31,196 bases of DNA from an uncultured Clostridia bacterium (GTDB lineage Bacteria > Bacillota > Clostridia > UBA1381), in NCBI GenBank assembly GCA_910578235.1, contig CAJTPP010000006.1, forward strand, positions 1 to 31,196. The letters are read 5' to 3'. The translations under genes were made by a program, and so were the position numbers. The stretch's first letter is position 1, and each line of letters begins with the position of its first letter. Below are positions 24,432-30,951 of the stretch, piece by piece. The notes beneath the pieces were generated by a model that worked only from the letters and a program-made list of their open reading frames with translations, ran no database searches and was not told the origin of the DNA.

Positions 24432-24521
24432 GGAGAGATGTCTGAGTGGTTGAAAGAGCCGGTCTTGAAAACCGGTGACGGTTTGCGCCGTCCGTGGGTT
24501 CGAATCCCACTCTCTCCTCCA
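24432..24521 (+). tRNA. tRNA-Ser (anticodon UGA)
   Basis: Acceptor arms GGAGAGA and TCTCTCC pair over seven bases, with CCA encoded at 24519-24521. The anticodon stem CCGGT/ACCGG holds the loop CTTGAAA, giving UGA, which reads UCN serine codons. The long variable arm (GACGGTTTGCGCCGTC region) marks a serine tRNA, and GGTTCGAATCC is the T arm. The discriminator base is T (U) rather than the usual G. Confidence 0.95.
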
Positions 24522-24542
24522 ATTTTAATTTAATATTGGTAC

Positions 24543-24598
24543 TGCATACAAAGCTGATTGCTAATTAGAACGGCAGCAATTAAAACTTAGTGTATGCA
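24543..24598 (+). repeat. Stem-loop between the two tRNA-Ser genes
   Basis: TGCATACA (24543-24550) and TGTATGCA (24591-24598) are perfectly complementary. Inside, AAG pairs with CTT, and ATTGCT (24557-24562) pairs with AGCAAT (24575-24580). The result is one long interrupted hairpin filling most of the spacer between the tRNAs. It may guide processing of the tRNA precursor. It does not look like a terminator, having no suitable T tract. Confidence 0.5.
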
Positions 24599-24608
24599 TT
24601 TTCTTTAT

Positions 24609-24699
24609 GGAGAAGTACTCAAGAGGCCGAAGAGGCGCCCCTGCTAAGGGTGTAGGTCGGGAAACTGGCGCGAGGGTTCAAATCCCTCCTTCTCCGCCA
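24609..24699 (+). tRNA. tRNA-Ser (anticodon GCU)
   Basis: Acceptor arms GGAGAAG and CTTCTCC pair over seven bases, followed by G and an encoded CCA at 24697-24699. The anticodon loop CTGCTAA gives GCU, which reads AGC and AGU. A long variable arm is present, and GGGTTCAAATCCC is the T arm. It directly borders the accessory region, so its 3' end is the likely left boundary of the integrated element. Confidence 0.95.
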
Positions 24700-24722
24700 C
24701 TCAGTCTCTCGCGGACTGTGAC

Positions 24723-24754
24723 AAAAAAGAAACTATTTGGGTAGTTTCTTTTTT
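24723..24754. terminator. Terminator after the tRNA-Ser pair
   Basis: AAAAAAGAAACTA and TAGTTTCTTTTTT form a 13-bp stem with a TTTGGG loop, ending in a T tract on the plus strand and flanked by As on the other. It would end the tRNA transcript. Confidence 0.75.
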
Positions 24755-24771
24755 CGTTTCAAACAAAAGTA

Positions 24772-24800
24772 ACGGCACTTGCAGTTGTTGCAAGTGCCGT
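24772..24800 (-). terminator. Hairpin at the end of the recombinase gene
   Basis: ACGGCACTTGCA (24772-24783) and TGCAAGTGCCGT (24789-24800) are perfect 12-base arms with a 5-base loop. The hairpin abuts the stop codon of the serine recombinase gene. No long T tract follows on the minus strand, so it may end or protect the message. It lies in the interval where an attachment site would be expected. Confidence 0.55.
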
Positions 24801-26399
24801 TTAATATTCGCGTCTGTCTGCTGTAATATTTAGTTTTCCTAAATCAAAAAGCTCGTCAGAATTGTCATTATCCTTCCGAGCTTTTGGAGGTGTGTCCGTC
24901 GGTAAAATATTCAGCTTTATTTCGATATGGTCTTTGTAAACATCAACTCTTTCCACAAATAAGTCTATAAGCCGCTTACTTGCGTCAAGCGTTCCTTGTT
25001 CAAAAAGGCTCTTGGCTCTCGAAAATAACCGTTTGAGCTGAGTTTTTGAAATCATTTTCTTGGATAACTCTCTGTTGAGTTTATGTATTTTATCCTCAAT
25101 TAAGACCTTTTCGCTTTCAAGCCTTTCCAAACGCTCCATAATAGCTTTTGAGCCTGTATTAGCAATAACGTCAACTAAGTTGTCAATCTGCTTCGAAAGC
25201 TCTTTTAGCCTGTTTTCTGCGTTTATTTTAGACAACTTGACGCTGCTTTCCTTATCGACTATAAATTCATTTACGTTGTCAAGAATTTTCGGAATTATAT
25301 TATTATCAAATATAATATCTGATAATTTATTTAATACCATATCTTCAACAAGCTCCTTGCGGATTTCCTTGTTATTACACTTCTTTTTGCCGTTCTGTTT
25401 TGAACAACGGTAGCTTATATACTCAGGGTGAGTTGAACTTGCCTTGCGCTTGTTTCCGCTGTAAGGACTACCGCATTCTCCACAAAATATTTTACCTGAA
25501 AGCAAGTAATTTGCCTTTGCGTTATAACGTCCTGCCTTGTGCTGACGCTCTCGCATTTTAGTTTGTACCTCCTCAAAGTCCTCTTTGCTTATAATTTGAG
25601 GAACTGCGCCATCAATCCATATGATGTCCTCATTTTCAGCCTTACCGTATCTTATAGGCTTTCCGCTTGACTTATATTTCGGAGCAACAAGGTTATATGT
25701 ATAAACTCCGGTATATTTCAAGTTGTGTAATATAGAATTTATGCTGTTCTTTCCAAATACCTGACCGCGTTTTGTTTTATAACCGTTGGCATTTAATTCG
25801 TTTATGATTTCAGAATATCCGAATCCGTCCAAGTACATTCTGAAAATCATCTTTACCGCCTCTGCTTCGCTTTCATTGATAATCAGTTTTTGCGTTGATT
25901 TATCTACATCATAACCGAGCGGCGGCGTTCCGCCTGTGGTTCTTGCGCCTAAAGCATTTTCTTTCAGTCCTTTTCGCACTTCGCGCTGAAGGTTCAAGCT
26001 ATAATATTCTGCCATTCCTTCCAATACGCTTTCTAAAATAACTGATTCTGGATTGTCCTGAAGATTTTCAGTTACTGATAATAGCTTGATATGATGTTGT
26101 TTAAGGAAATTTTTGTAAATTGCTGCATCATAACGATTTCTCGCAAACCTGTCTCCTTTATGCACAATAACAGCATCAATTTTGATATTTTCCGATTTAA
26201 TATCGGACATTAGTTGCTGAAAAGCAATTCTCTCATCAGTTTTAGCACTTTGAGCCTCGTCTATATAGGAATCAAGCAGAATATATCCGTTATCATCCGC
26301 ATATTTTTGAATTGCTCTAAGCTGTGCTTTAATGCTTTCTTCGCGCTGTAAATGCGAGGAATATCGGCAGTATGCAACCGCCTTTAATTTCTCAGACAT
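24801..26399 (-). CDS. Large serine recombinase (integrase)
   Basis: A site-specific recombinase that should integrate and excise the element. The 532-residue protein has the N-terminal resolvase domain (about 1-150, YCRYSSHLQREES with catalytic Ser14 and HKGDRFARNRYD). A recombinase domain with GGTPPLGYDVD (about 165-270), a zinc ribbon CGECG...CSKQNGKKKC (about 303-341) and a coiled-coil region (about 365-445) follow. This is the standard large serine recombinase layout. AGGAGGTGA upstream sets the start. It is the last gene of the minus-strand module and lies next to tRNA-Ser, as expected of an integrase at an element end. No tyrosine integrase or directionality factor was seen. Confidence 0.93.
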   Translation of the reverse strand: MSEKLKAVAYCRYSSHLQREESIKAQLRAIQKYADDNGYILLDSYIDEAQSAKTDERIAFQQLMSDIKSENIKIDAVIVHKGDRFARNRYDAAIYKNFLKQHHIKLLSVTENLQDNPESVILESVLEGMAEYYSLNLQREVRKGLKENALGARTTGGTPPLGYDVDKSTQKLIINESEAEAVKMIFRMYLDGFGYSEIINELNANGYKTKRGQVFGKNSINSILHNLKYTGVYTYNLVAPKYKSSGKPIRYGKAENEDIIWIDGAVPQIISKEDFEEVQTKMRERQHKAGRYNAKANYLLSGKIFCGECGSPYSGNKRKASSTHPEYISYRCSKQNGKKKCNNKEIRKELVEDMVLNKLSDIIFDNNIIPKILDNVNEFIVDKESSVKLSKINAENRLKELSKQIDNLVDVIANTGSKAIMERLERLESEKVLIEDKIHKLNRELSKKMISKTQLKRLFSRAKSLFEQGTLDASKRLIDLFVERVDVYKDHIEIKLNILPTDTPPKARKDNDNSDELFDLGKLNITADRREY

Positions 26400-26436
26400 A
26401 TCCTGCTCACCTCCTAATCAAAAATAATATTTAATC

Positions 26437-26559
26437 TTATTTATTGATAGCATTATTATCTATCAAGCTATATATTACCTCGCATAAGACTGTCAATATA
26501 TCTGATATGTCAACCGTCTTATCGGAATAGGTAATAACAGCGTTTCTGTCATATGACAT
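26437..26559 (-). CDS. Small 40-residue protein between the relaxase and recombinase genes
   Basis: A 40-codon ORF beginning MSYDRNAVITYSDKTVDI and ending SLIDNNAINK, with AGGTGA seven bases before its ATG. It starts 17 bases after the relaxase stop and ends 37 bases before the recombinase start, so it fits the operon. It is acidic, has a single cysteine, and shows no domain that I know. Its position before the integrase suits a recombination accessory factor, but that is a guess from context only. Confidence 0.6.
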   Translation of the reverse strand: MSYDRNAVITYSDKTVDISDILTVLCEVIYSLIDNNAINK

Positions 26560-26576
26560 AAAAATCACCTATCCTT

Positions 26577-27308
26577 TCATATTGCAGGAGTAAGATTGCC
26601 GTCGTCATCAACCAATAAAATCATCGGTGCAACATCAGTGCTTTTATCTAATGGCATTATCATTGGCATTTTCCCATTTTCACAATAAGGAAGTACAGGA
26701 TAATAAATACCATTGATTTCTCTGTATATCTGAGGTATGTAATTGTCAGCAATATTTGGAATATATGACGTATCAACATATCCCCCTGTATTGCTTTGAT
26801 AAATATTTTCATCTGTCACATCAAAATATTTATTCCAAGAAATTTCAACTTCCCTATCTTCAGAAGTGTTTATCTCGTTCCAAACCTCACTGACCTTATG
26901 TTTTAGCAGTAGCATTTCTGATTTACTTTGAGAAAACTTGTTGCCATTGTAACCCACACTATTCAAGATATAATGAGCGTGAATATGCTTTGTGTTTTGA
27001 TGAACACAGTAAAACGTCCCAAAATTCTCAAATTCTTTGATAATACGCTGGCTGAATTTTGACATAGTCCTTATATCAGCCTTTGAAGGCGATACAACAA
27101 AATGAATATACTGTCTGCCTCCGGTTTTATGCCATAGTTCTTTTATTATCTGATTTCGCATAAATGCGTCAGCAGCATTATCTGCAATTCCGCCTATCAA
27201 CATATAACCATTATTTTTATGCGGAATTACTCTATCTTCTGAAGCGGCATATTGTATTACCTGCTCCAAATTCATTGGTCTTTGATTGACAATTTTAAAG
27301 ATTTCCAT
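26577..27308 (-). CDS. mobA: Small MOBP-type relaxase
   Basis: Should nick one DNA strand at oriT and stay covalently attached to it during conjugative transfer. The 243-residue protein has the relaxase features in order. Tyr20 in LEQVIQYAAS is the likely catalytic tyrosine, followed by QYIHFVVSPS and the metal-binding HIHAHYILNS (His108, His110, His112, with Asn116). The protein is short and lacks a helicase, primase or long C-terminal region. Its start at 27308 lies inside the preceding mobC-like gene (37-base overlap, different frame), which suggests translational coupling. It needs a conjugation apparatus from another element, since none is present here. Confidence 0.85.
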   Translation of the reverse strand: MEIFKIVNQRPMNLEQVIQYAASEDRVIPHKNNGYMLIGGIADNAADAFMRNQIIKELWHKTGGRQYIHFVVSPSKADIRTMSKFSQRIIKEFENFGTFYCVHQNTKHIHAHYILNSVGYNGNKFSQSKSEMLLLKHKVSEVWNEINTSEDREVEISWNKYFDVTDENIYQSNTGGYVDTSYIPNIADNYIPQIYREINGIYYPVLPYCENGKMPMIMPLDKSTDVAPMILLVDDDGNLTPAI

Positions 27309-27556
27309 AATTTATCCACCGCCTCTCGCAAAATAATATTATCCTCGTGGGAAGCGTTTCCACGCTGAACATTTGATGTGAGAACAGCAAGCATTGTTAA
27401 AAGCTCCGCAAACCCTTCTACAACAATAATTTTATTTTTATCTATAAATTGTCTGATTGCTTCTGCTTTGCTTATTCGCAAGCTTTTTGAAAGACTTTTT
27501 ATTATCTCATCTTGCTCTGGAGATAGCCTTACAGAAACCGTTTTGCTTTTTGTCAC
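27272..27556 (-). CDS. mobC: MobC-like relaxosome accessory protein
   Basis: A 94-residue protein whose N-terminus (SKTVSVRLSPEQDEIIKSL, then KAEAIRQFI) has the ribbon-helix-helix pattern seen in MobC and other relaxosome DNA-binding proteins. Its place directly before the relaxase gene, which it overlaps, supports this role. The start is GTG behind AAAGGAGG. A hairpin that could be oriT lies immediately upstream of that ribosome binding site. No similarity is strong enough to name a specific family member. Confidence 0.75.
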   Translation of the reverse strand: MTKSKTVSVRLSPEQDEIIKSLSKSLRISKAEAIRQFIDKNKIIVVEGFAELLTMLAVLTSNVQRGNASHEDNIILREAVDKLWKSLKLSIKDQ

Positions 27557-27575
27557 TTTATTGTCCTCCTTTAGC

Positions 27576-27604
27576 GTCCCGCTGACACTATGGACAGACG
27601 GGAC
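27576..27604 (-). other. Candidate origin of transfer (oriT)
   Basis: GTCCCG (27576-27581) and CGGGAC (27599-27604) form an inverted repeat, and inner CTG and CAG extend the stem across one bulged base. It sits just before mobC and mobA, the usual place for oriT in mobilizable elements. There is no T tract on the transcribed strand, which argues against a terminator. I know no matching nic consensus. Confidence 0.4.
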
Positions 27605-27671
27605 ACCTATTTTTGAATACTAATTAACAATGTAATTGCTTTCGGAATCTTGGTATAAAATAAATATAATA

Positions 27672-29003
27672 TTATTTAATATCAATCCCCTTAAATCCTC
27701 GAATTTGAATGCCCTTCACGGTGATTTTGGTTTTTATCAGATTTCTGCTGTTGCGTATAGCAGCAGCAAATGTCTGCATCCCATATGGTGTGAAACAATT
27801 ATCTTTGCAATAATTTATATAGGCATCATATAGAGTTTTTGTGCTTGATTTCAGTTCGGGCGATAATATACACCTATCATCAATAAAGCTCTCTATATGA
27901 GTGCTGTTTTCCTTATATTCAAGTAACTGCTCACTTTCCTCCTGTGGGAGTTCAAACCTAAAACCGCTTTCAACAAGTTCATTTAATTCATTTACCGCAA
28001 GACTGAATATAATGTCTCTCTCGTAATATAATTTTTCAGATAGTTCCAAATCCCGCTCCGCCTCTGAAATTGAATTGGGAAAGTACAGAATAACAAGTCT
28101 GCTTATAAATGCCTCTGTTGTATCCTGTGATTTAATGACGGGCAACCCATTACCAGCGAATAAAAACTTGCACTTATTACTAAAAGTAAATGGTTGTTTG
28201 CCTTTATCCTCAGCTTGGATTTTATCGCCGCCAATTAAGCTTTTGAACATTGAAATATCTTTAATCGATTCAAGTGACATCTCTGCGTTGATATTCAATT
28301 TGCTTCTTGAAAAAGCCGCAATATTGAAACGATTTCCGAGCTTGTCAAATGATACATTTGACACATTGTCCTCACCAATTATATTTCCCAACCACTCAGC
28401 TATTTTTGATTTACCGCTGTTCGGTTTCCCTATAAGCATAAACGCCTTTTTTGCAGTAGTATAATTACTGCATATATACCCTATAATCTGCAATAGCAAT
28501 TTTATCTTTATAAAGTCGCCGTTAAGCGACGTTTGACAAAATTGCTTAAACGCGGGAGCATCATCTATAGATGCGTCTGGGATATACTCTGCATTGATAC
28601 AGCTTGTAAAATCAAATCTATAGCTATGCGGTAATATTTCACGAGTAATTACATTCACAACTCCATTTTCTGTATTTATCAGTTTTGAGAAAGGTTCAAA
28701 GTCATATTCTCTATGTAAACGCAGGTCTAACCGAAGCATATCAAGAAGATTTTTTATCTCTCTTGGCAGTAGCTTTGTAGCCAGCTCAACATCTAAGAAA
28801 TTGGCTAATTCAAACCATTCATTTTTCCTGTCTATGAGTACATAATAACCGTACTCATCATCATATAAATACATTCTGTCATTGTAAAAACGAAATTTGT
28901 TTAGCCATACGATAAAATTATGAATATCCGAGATTGTTGCGTCCGTTTTTCGGAAGTAACATTCATCATCAATGATTTCATCCATATCCCTTATTTCGCT
29001 CAT
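27672..29003 (-). CDS. SF3 (D5/P4-type) helicase, no primase domain
   Basis: A hexameric DNA helicase of the type that starts replication of phages, plasmids and excised elements. The 443-residue protein has Walker A GKPNSGKS (192-199), Walker B LNINAEMS (about 236-243), a sensor region KFLFAGNGLP (279-288) and an arginine finger near Arg302. A D5_N-like region precedes it. A TOPRIM primase domain, common upstream of the helicase in P4-like proteins, is missing. The protein may rely on the host primase. Its ATG overlaps the stop of a 12-codon ORF (ATGA), pointing to coupled translation. It is the first large gene of the minus-strand module. Confidence 0.9.
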   Translation of the reverse strand: MSEIRDMDEIIDDECYFRKTDATISDIHNFIVWLNKFRFYNDRMYLYDDEYGYYVLIDRKNEWFELANFLDVELATKLLPREIKNLLDMLRLDLRLHREYDFEPFSKLINTENGVVNVITREILPHSYRFDFTSCINAEYIPDASIDDAPAFKQFCQTSLNGDFIKIKLLLQIIGYICSNYTTAKKAFMLIGKPNSGKSKIAEWLGNIIGEDNVSNVSFDKLGNRFNIAAFSRSKLNINAEMSLESIKDISMFKSLIGGDKIQAEDKGKQPFTFSNKCKFLFAGNGLPVIKSQDTTEAFISRLVILYFPNSISEAERDLELSEKLYYERDIIFSLAVNELNELVESGFRFELPQEESEQLLEYKENSTHIESFIDDRCILSPELKSSTKTLYDAYINYCKDNCFTPYGMQTFAAAIRNSRNLIKTKITVKGIQIRGFKGIDIK

Positions 29004-29038
29004 AGATAATCACACTTCCAATATGAATTTTTAATCAT
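29000..29038 (-). CDS. 12-residue ORF coupled to the helicase gene
   Basis: The ORF reads MIKNSYWKCDYL, with a strong AAAGGAGG ribosome binding site seven bases before its ATG. Its TGA stop shares the ATGA overlap with the helicase start. The helicase itself has no good ribosome binding site upstream. The helicase is therefore probably translated by ribosomes that first read this peptide. Confidence 0.65.
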   Translation of the reverse strand: MIKNSYWKCDYL

Positions 29039-29104
29039 AACTCTAACCTCCTTTACATTTTTAACAACCAACCCCGTTGTTGATTTGGCTGTTTTGTGTA
29101 AAGG

Positions 29105-29133
29105 AGTATACACTATTTTAAGCTGTCAGTCAA
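29105..29133 (-). promoter_or_regulatory. Promoter of the helicase-mob-integrase operon
   Basis: On the minus strand TTGACT (29133-29128) and TATACT (29110-29105) are separated by 17 bases. The leader contains AACAAC and GTTGTT around GGGGTTG, a likely RNA hairpin. An outer inverted repeat, CTCCTTTACA and TGTAAAGGAG, joins the region at the -10 end to the ribosome binding site of the tiny ORF. Confidence 0.72.
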
Positions 29134-29171
29134 AACGAAGATTTTATTTTACTCCTTTTTTACCGAGCTAC

Positions 29172-29200
29172 TTGTCATAGATGTTTTTCTGTGATAAGAT
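29172..29200 (+). promoter_or_regulatory. Promoter of the XRE regulator with an operator candidate
   Basis: TTGTCA (29172-29177) and TAAGAT (29195-29200) are separated by 17 bases. The imperfect inverted repeat TTGTCATAGA and TCTGTGATAA (8 of 10 matching, 6-base gap) spans the promoter. It could be the regulator's own operator. The predicted transcription start lies almost at the ribosome binding site, so the leader would be very short. Confidence 0.5.
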
Positions 29201-29222
29201 ACAAATATGGAGGTATATAACA

Positions 29223-29915
29223 ATGTCAAAAGAAACAATTAAAATAGATAATATTTCTCAGTTTGCAAAACGAGTAACAGAACTTTTAAAAGAGAACAAT
29301 TATAGCAAAACTGACCTTGCCGCGCATATAGACATATCCAAACAGCGTTTAAATGGATATTTAAAAAGCGGCAAAATCCCTGAAATAGTACTAAATGATA
29401 TTGCTAATGCGCTATCCTGCTCTGTCGAGTATCTTACAGGTGAAATCAATGACAAACGTAAAACCGTAATAATAGAGGAGACGGAAGAAGATGGAACAAA
29501 GGTAAAGAAAAAGAAAGAGTTGCCGTATATGATTTTTTCTCACGTTCTAAACCAAGATGAAGTCAGAGCTACCAATTTTATACGAACGAAAAATCCTATG
29601 TTAATGCACAAATTTCTTTCTTTTGCAGAAAAAGCATCTCTTGAGCAATTAGATGCACTCAATAACTTTATAGACGCATTTCACTTCGATAGCAGAAACT
29701 TTGTTGTAGACCAATATATGAATTCACTTCGGTATAAAATCATATGGAGCGCATATAGAAGTACATTTGAATATGAATATCTAAAGCGGCAGAATGCTCA
29801 TACTGAATGTAAGGAACTAAAAGATGATGTTTTTGTGCATTTTCTCCAAGAAGTTAAAAAGAGCATAGATGAATTTGAGCAAGATTTACAAAAACAAATT
29901 GTAAAAAAAGCGTAA
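29223..29915 (+). CDS. XRE-family regulator of the mobile element
   Basis: A 230-residue protein with a Cro/C1 helix-turn-helix at about residues 25-70 (LKENNYSKTDLAAHIDISKQ, then SVEYLTGE). A basic linker and a C-terminal region of about 140 residues that I do not recognise follow. It is divergent from the helicase-mob-integrase operon, the usual position of a phage-type or element repressor. GGAGGTATATAAC sets the start at 29223 against the longer frame to 29181. There is no catalytic Ser/Lys of a LexA or CI peptidase, so induction by self-cleavage is not indicated. It ends two bases before the convergent resolvase stop. Confidence 0.82.
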   Translation: MSKETIKIDNISQFAKRVTELLKENNYSKTDLAAHIDISKQRLNGYLKSGKIPEIVLNDIANALSCSVEYLTGEINDKRKTVIIEETEEDGTKVKKKKELPYMIFSHVLNQDEVRATNFIRTKNPMLMHKFLSFAEKASLEQLDALNNFIDAFHFDSRNFVVDQYMNSLRYKIIWSAYRSTFEYEYLKRQNAHTECKELKDDVFVHFLQEVKKSIDEFEQDLQKQIVKKA

Positions 29916-29917
29916 AT

Positions 29918-30514
29918 TTATTCAGTTACAAGCCTATAAAAGCTCGACTTACTCACGCCCAGCATACTCATTGCTTGGCGTGCTGTTATATCTTTTGCCC
30001 TCCATTTAGCCATAACCCCGTCATAGTTTTCGGGTAGTTCAAGTTTTGGTCTGCCGAGATGTCTTCCCTTCGCCTTTGCCGCGTCAATGCCCTCACGCTG
30101 ACGCTTACGTATTGTGGCTCGTTCCTGTTCAGCTATCGTACCAAGCACCTCAATCAGAATATTATTCACCATATCAAACACCCATTCTTGTCCCTTTTGT
30201 AAATCCATCATTGTTGTCGGTAGGTCAATAACTTTTAAACGGATATTATTATCCTTGAAATACTGTAGTTCGTTCTTTATGTCCGTTTTGTTCCTGCTCA
30301 GGCGGTCAAGCGATTTCACAATTAGCGTATCGCCGCCGCGAAGCATTGTATTTTTTAATGCCTGATAGCCGGAACGCTCCAAATTCTTTCCGCTTTCCTT
30401 ATCGCATATAATTTCGCGTTCATCTGCTCCGAGCTTCTTAAAGGCTTCAATCTGCCTGTCAAGGTTTTGCTCTCTGCTTGATACACGGGCATAGTAAAAA
30501 ATCTTATTATTCAT
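29918..30514 (-). CDS. Small serine resolvase/invertase family recombinase
   Basis: A 198-residue recombinase with the catalytic domain (FYYARVSSREQNLDRQ, the likely nucleophile being the first Ser of RVSS, and SLDRLSRNKTDI). A C-terminal helix-turn-helix carries ITARQAMSMLGVSKSSFYRLV. Size and layout are those of Tn3-type resolvases and DNA invertases. It could resolve multimers of the excised element or flip a segment. GGAGGG sets the start at 30514 over 30553. It differs clearly from the large serine recombinase in the same region. The unknown gene upstream ends 22 bases before its start. Confidence 0.9.
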   Translation of the reverse strand: MNNKIFYYARVSSREQNLDRQIEAFKKLGADEREIICDKESGKNLERSGYQALKNTMLRGGDTLIVKSLDRLSRNKTDIKNELQYFKDNNIRLKVIDLPTTMMDLQKGQEWVFDMVNNILIEVLGTIAEQERATIRKRQREGIDAAKAKGRHLGRPKLELPENYDGVMAKWRAKDITARQAMSMLGVSKSSFYRLVTE

Positions 30515-30536
30515 ATAAATCCCTCCACTTTGTGGA

Positions 30537-30749
30537 TTATCCTTTATCTTCAAATAATTCCTTATGTACTATATTAGAGCCTTTTATGTCATAATCGGCA
30601 GCTACACCATGATTGATTTCTATTCCAAAATCACGCTCACGCAACCAAATGCTATTTAACACATCTTCGTTCGTGATTTTGTTGCTATTTTTCCATAAAC
30701 CGGATGTATCCACAAAAGCCCCTATTGTAATTCTGATTTTTTGTGCCAT
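30537..30749 (-). CDS. Small protein of unknown function upstream of the resolvase
   Basis: A 70-residue protein starting MAQKIRITIGAFVDTSGLW, with GGAGG eight bases before the ATG at 30749 (an in-frame ATG at 30764 lacks one). It is mixed hydrophilic with no cysteine, signal peptide or membrane segment, and shows no domain that I recognise. It precedes the resolvase by 22 bases on the same strand and is probably co-transcribed. Confidence 0.65.
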   Translation of the reverse strand: MAQKIRITIGAFVDTSGLWKNSNKITNEDVLNSIWLRERDFGIEINHGVAADYDIKGSNIVHKELFEDKG

Positions 30750-30783
30750 TATAATTCCTCCCATAATTATTCAAATAAAATAA

Positions 30784-30848
30784 GTGTCCGTAAAGGTCTT
30801 TACATTTTGGGACATATCCCAAAACCGAATTTGAACCTTTACAGACAC
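30784..30848. repeat. Nested inverted repeat, possible replication, transfer or recombination site
   Basis: The outer arms GTGTCCGTAAAGGT (30784-30797) and ACCTTTACAGACAC (30835-30848) are complementary except at one position. The inner arms TTTTGGGA (30805-30812) and TCCCAAAA (30817-30824) are perfect around a CATA loop. AAAGGTGTACCTTT at 30886-30899 repeats the outer motif as a small palindrome. There is no T tract, so this is not a standard terminator. It lies just upstream of the resolvase operon, as a res site or an origin might. Confidence 0.5.
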
Positions 30849-30951
30849 TATTTCGCCGTATTTTTATTAAATTTTTGATGTTTCTAAAGGTGTACCTTTT
30901 GAAACTAATACATTGTTTATTGTTTTGCTTCGGTTTAATAAAATAATTTTA

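Noticed and set aside
24772..24800. Attachment site core for the integrase
   Set aside because: The perfect 12-base hairpin abuts the recombinase stop and reads as the end of its message. Without the other end of the element a shared core cannot be shown.
30784..30848. Intrinsic terminator for the partial gene at the right edge
   Set aside because: Neither strand has a T tract after the hairpin, and the nested arms are longer than a terminator needs.
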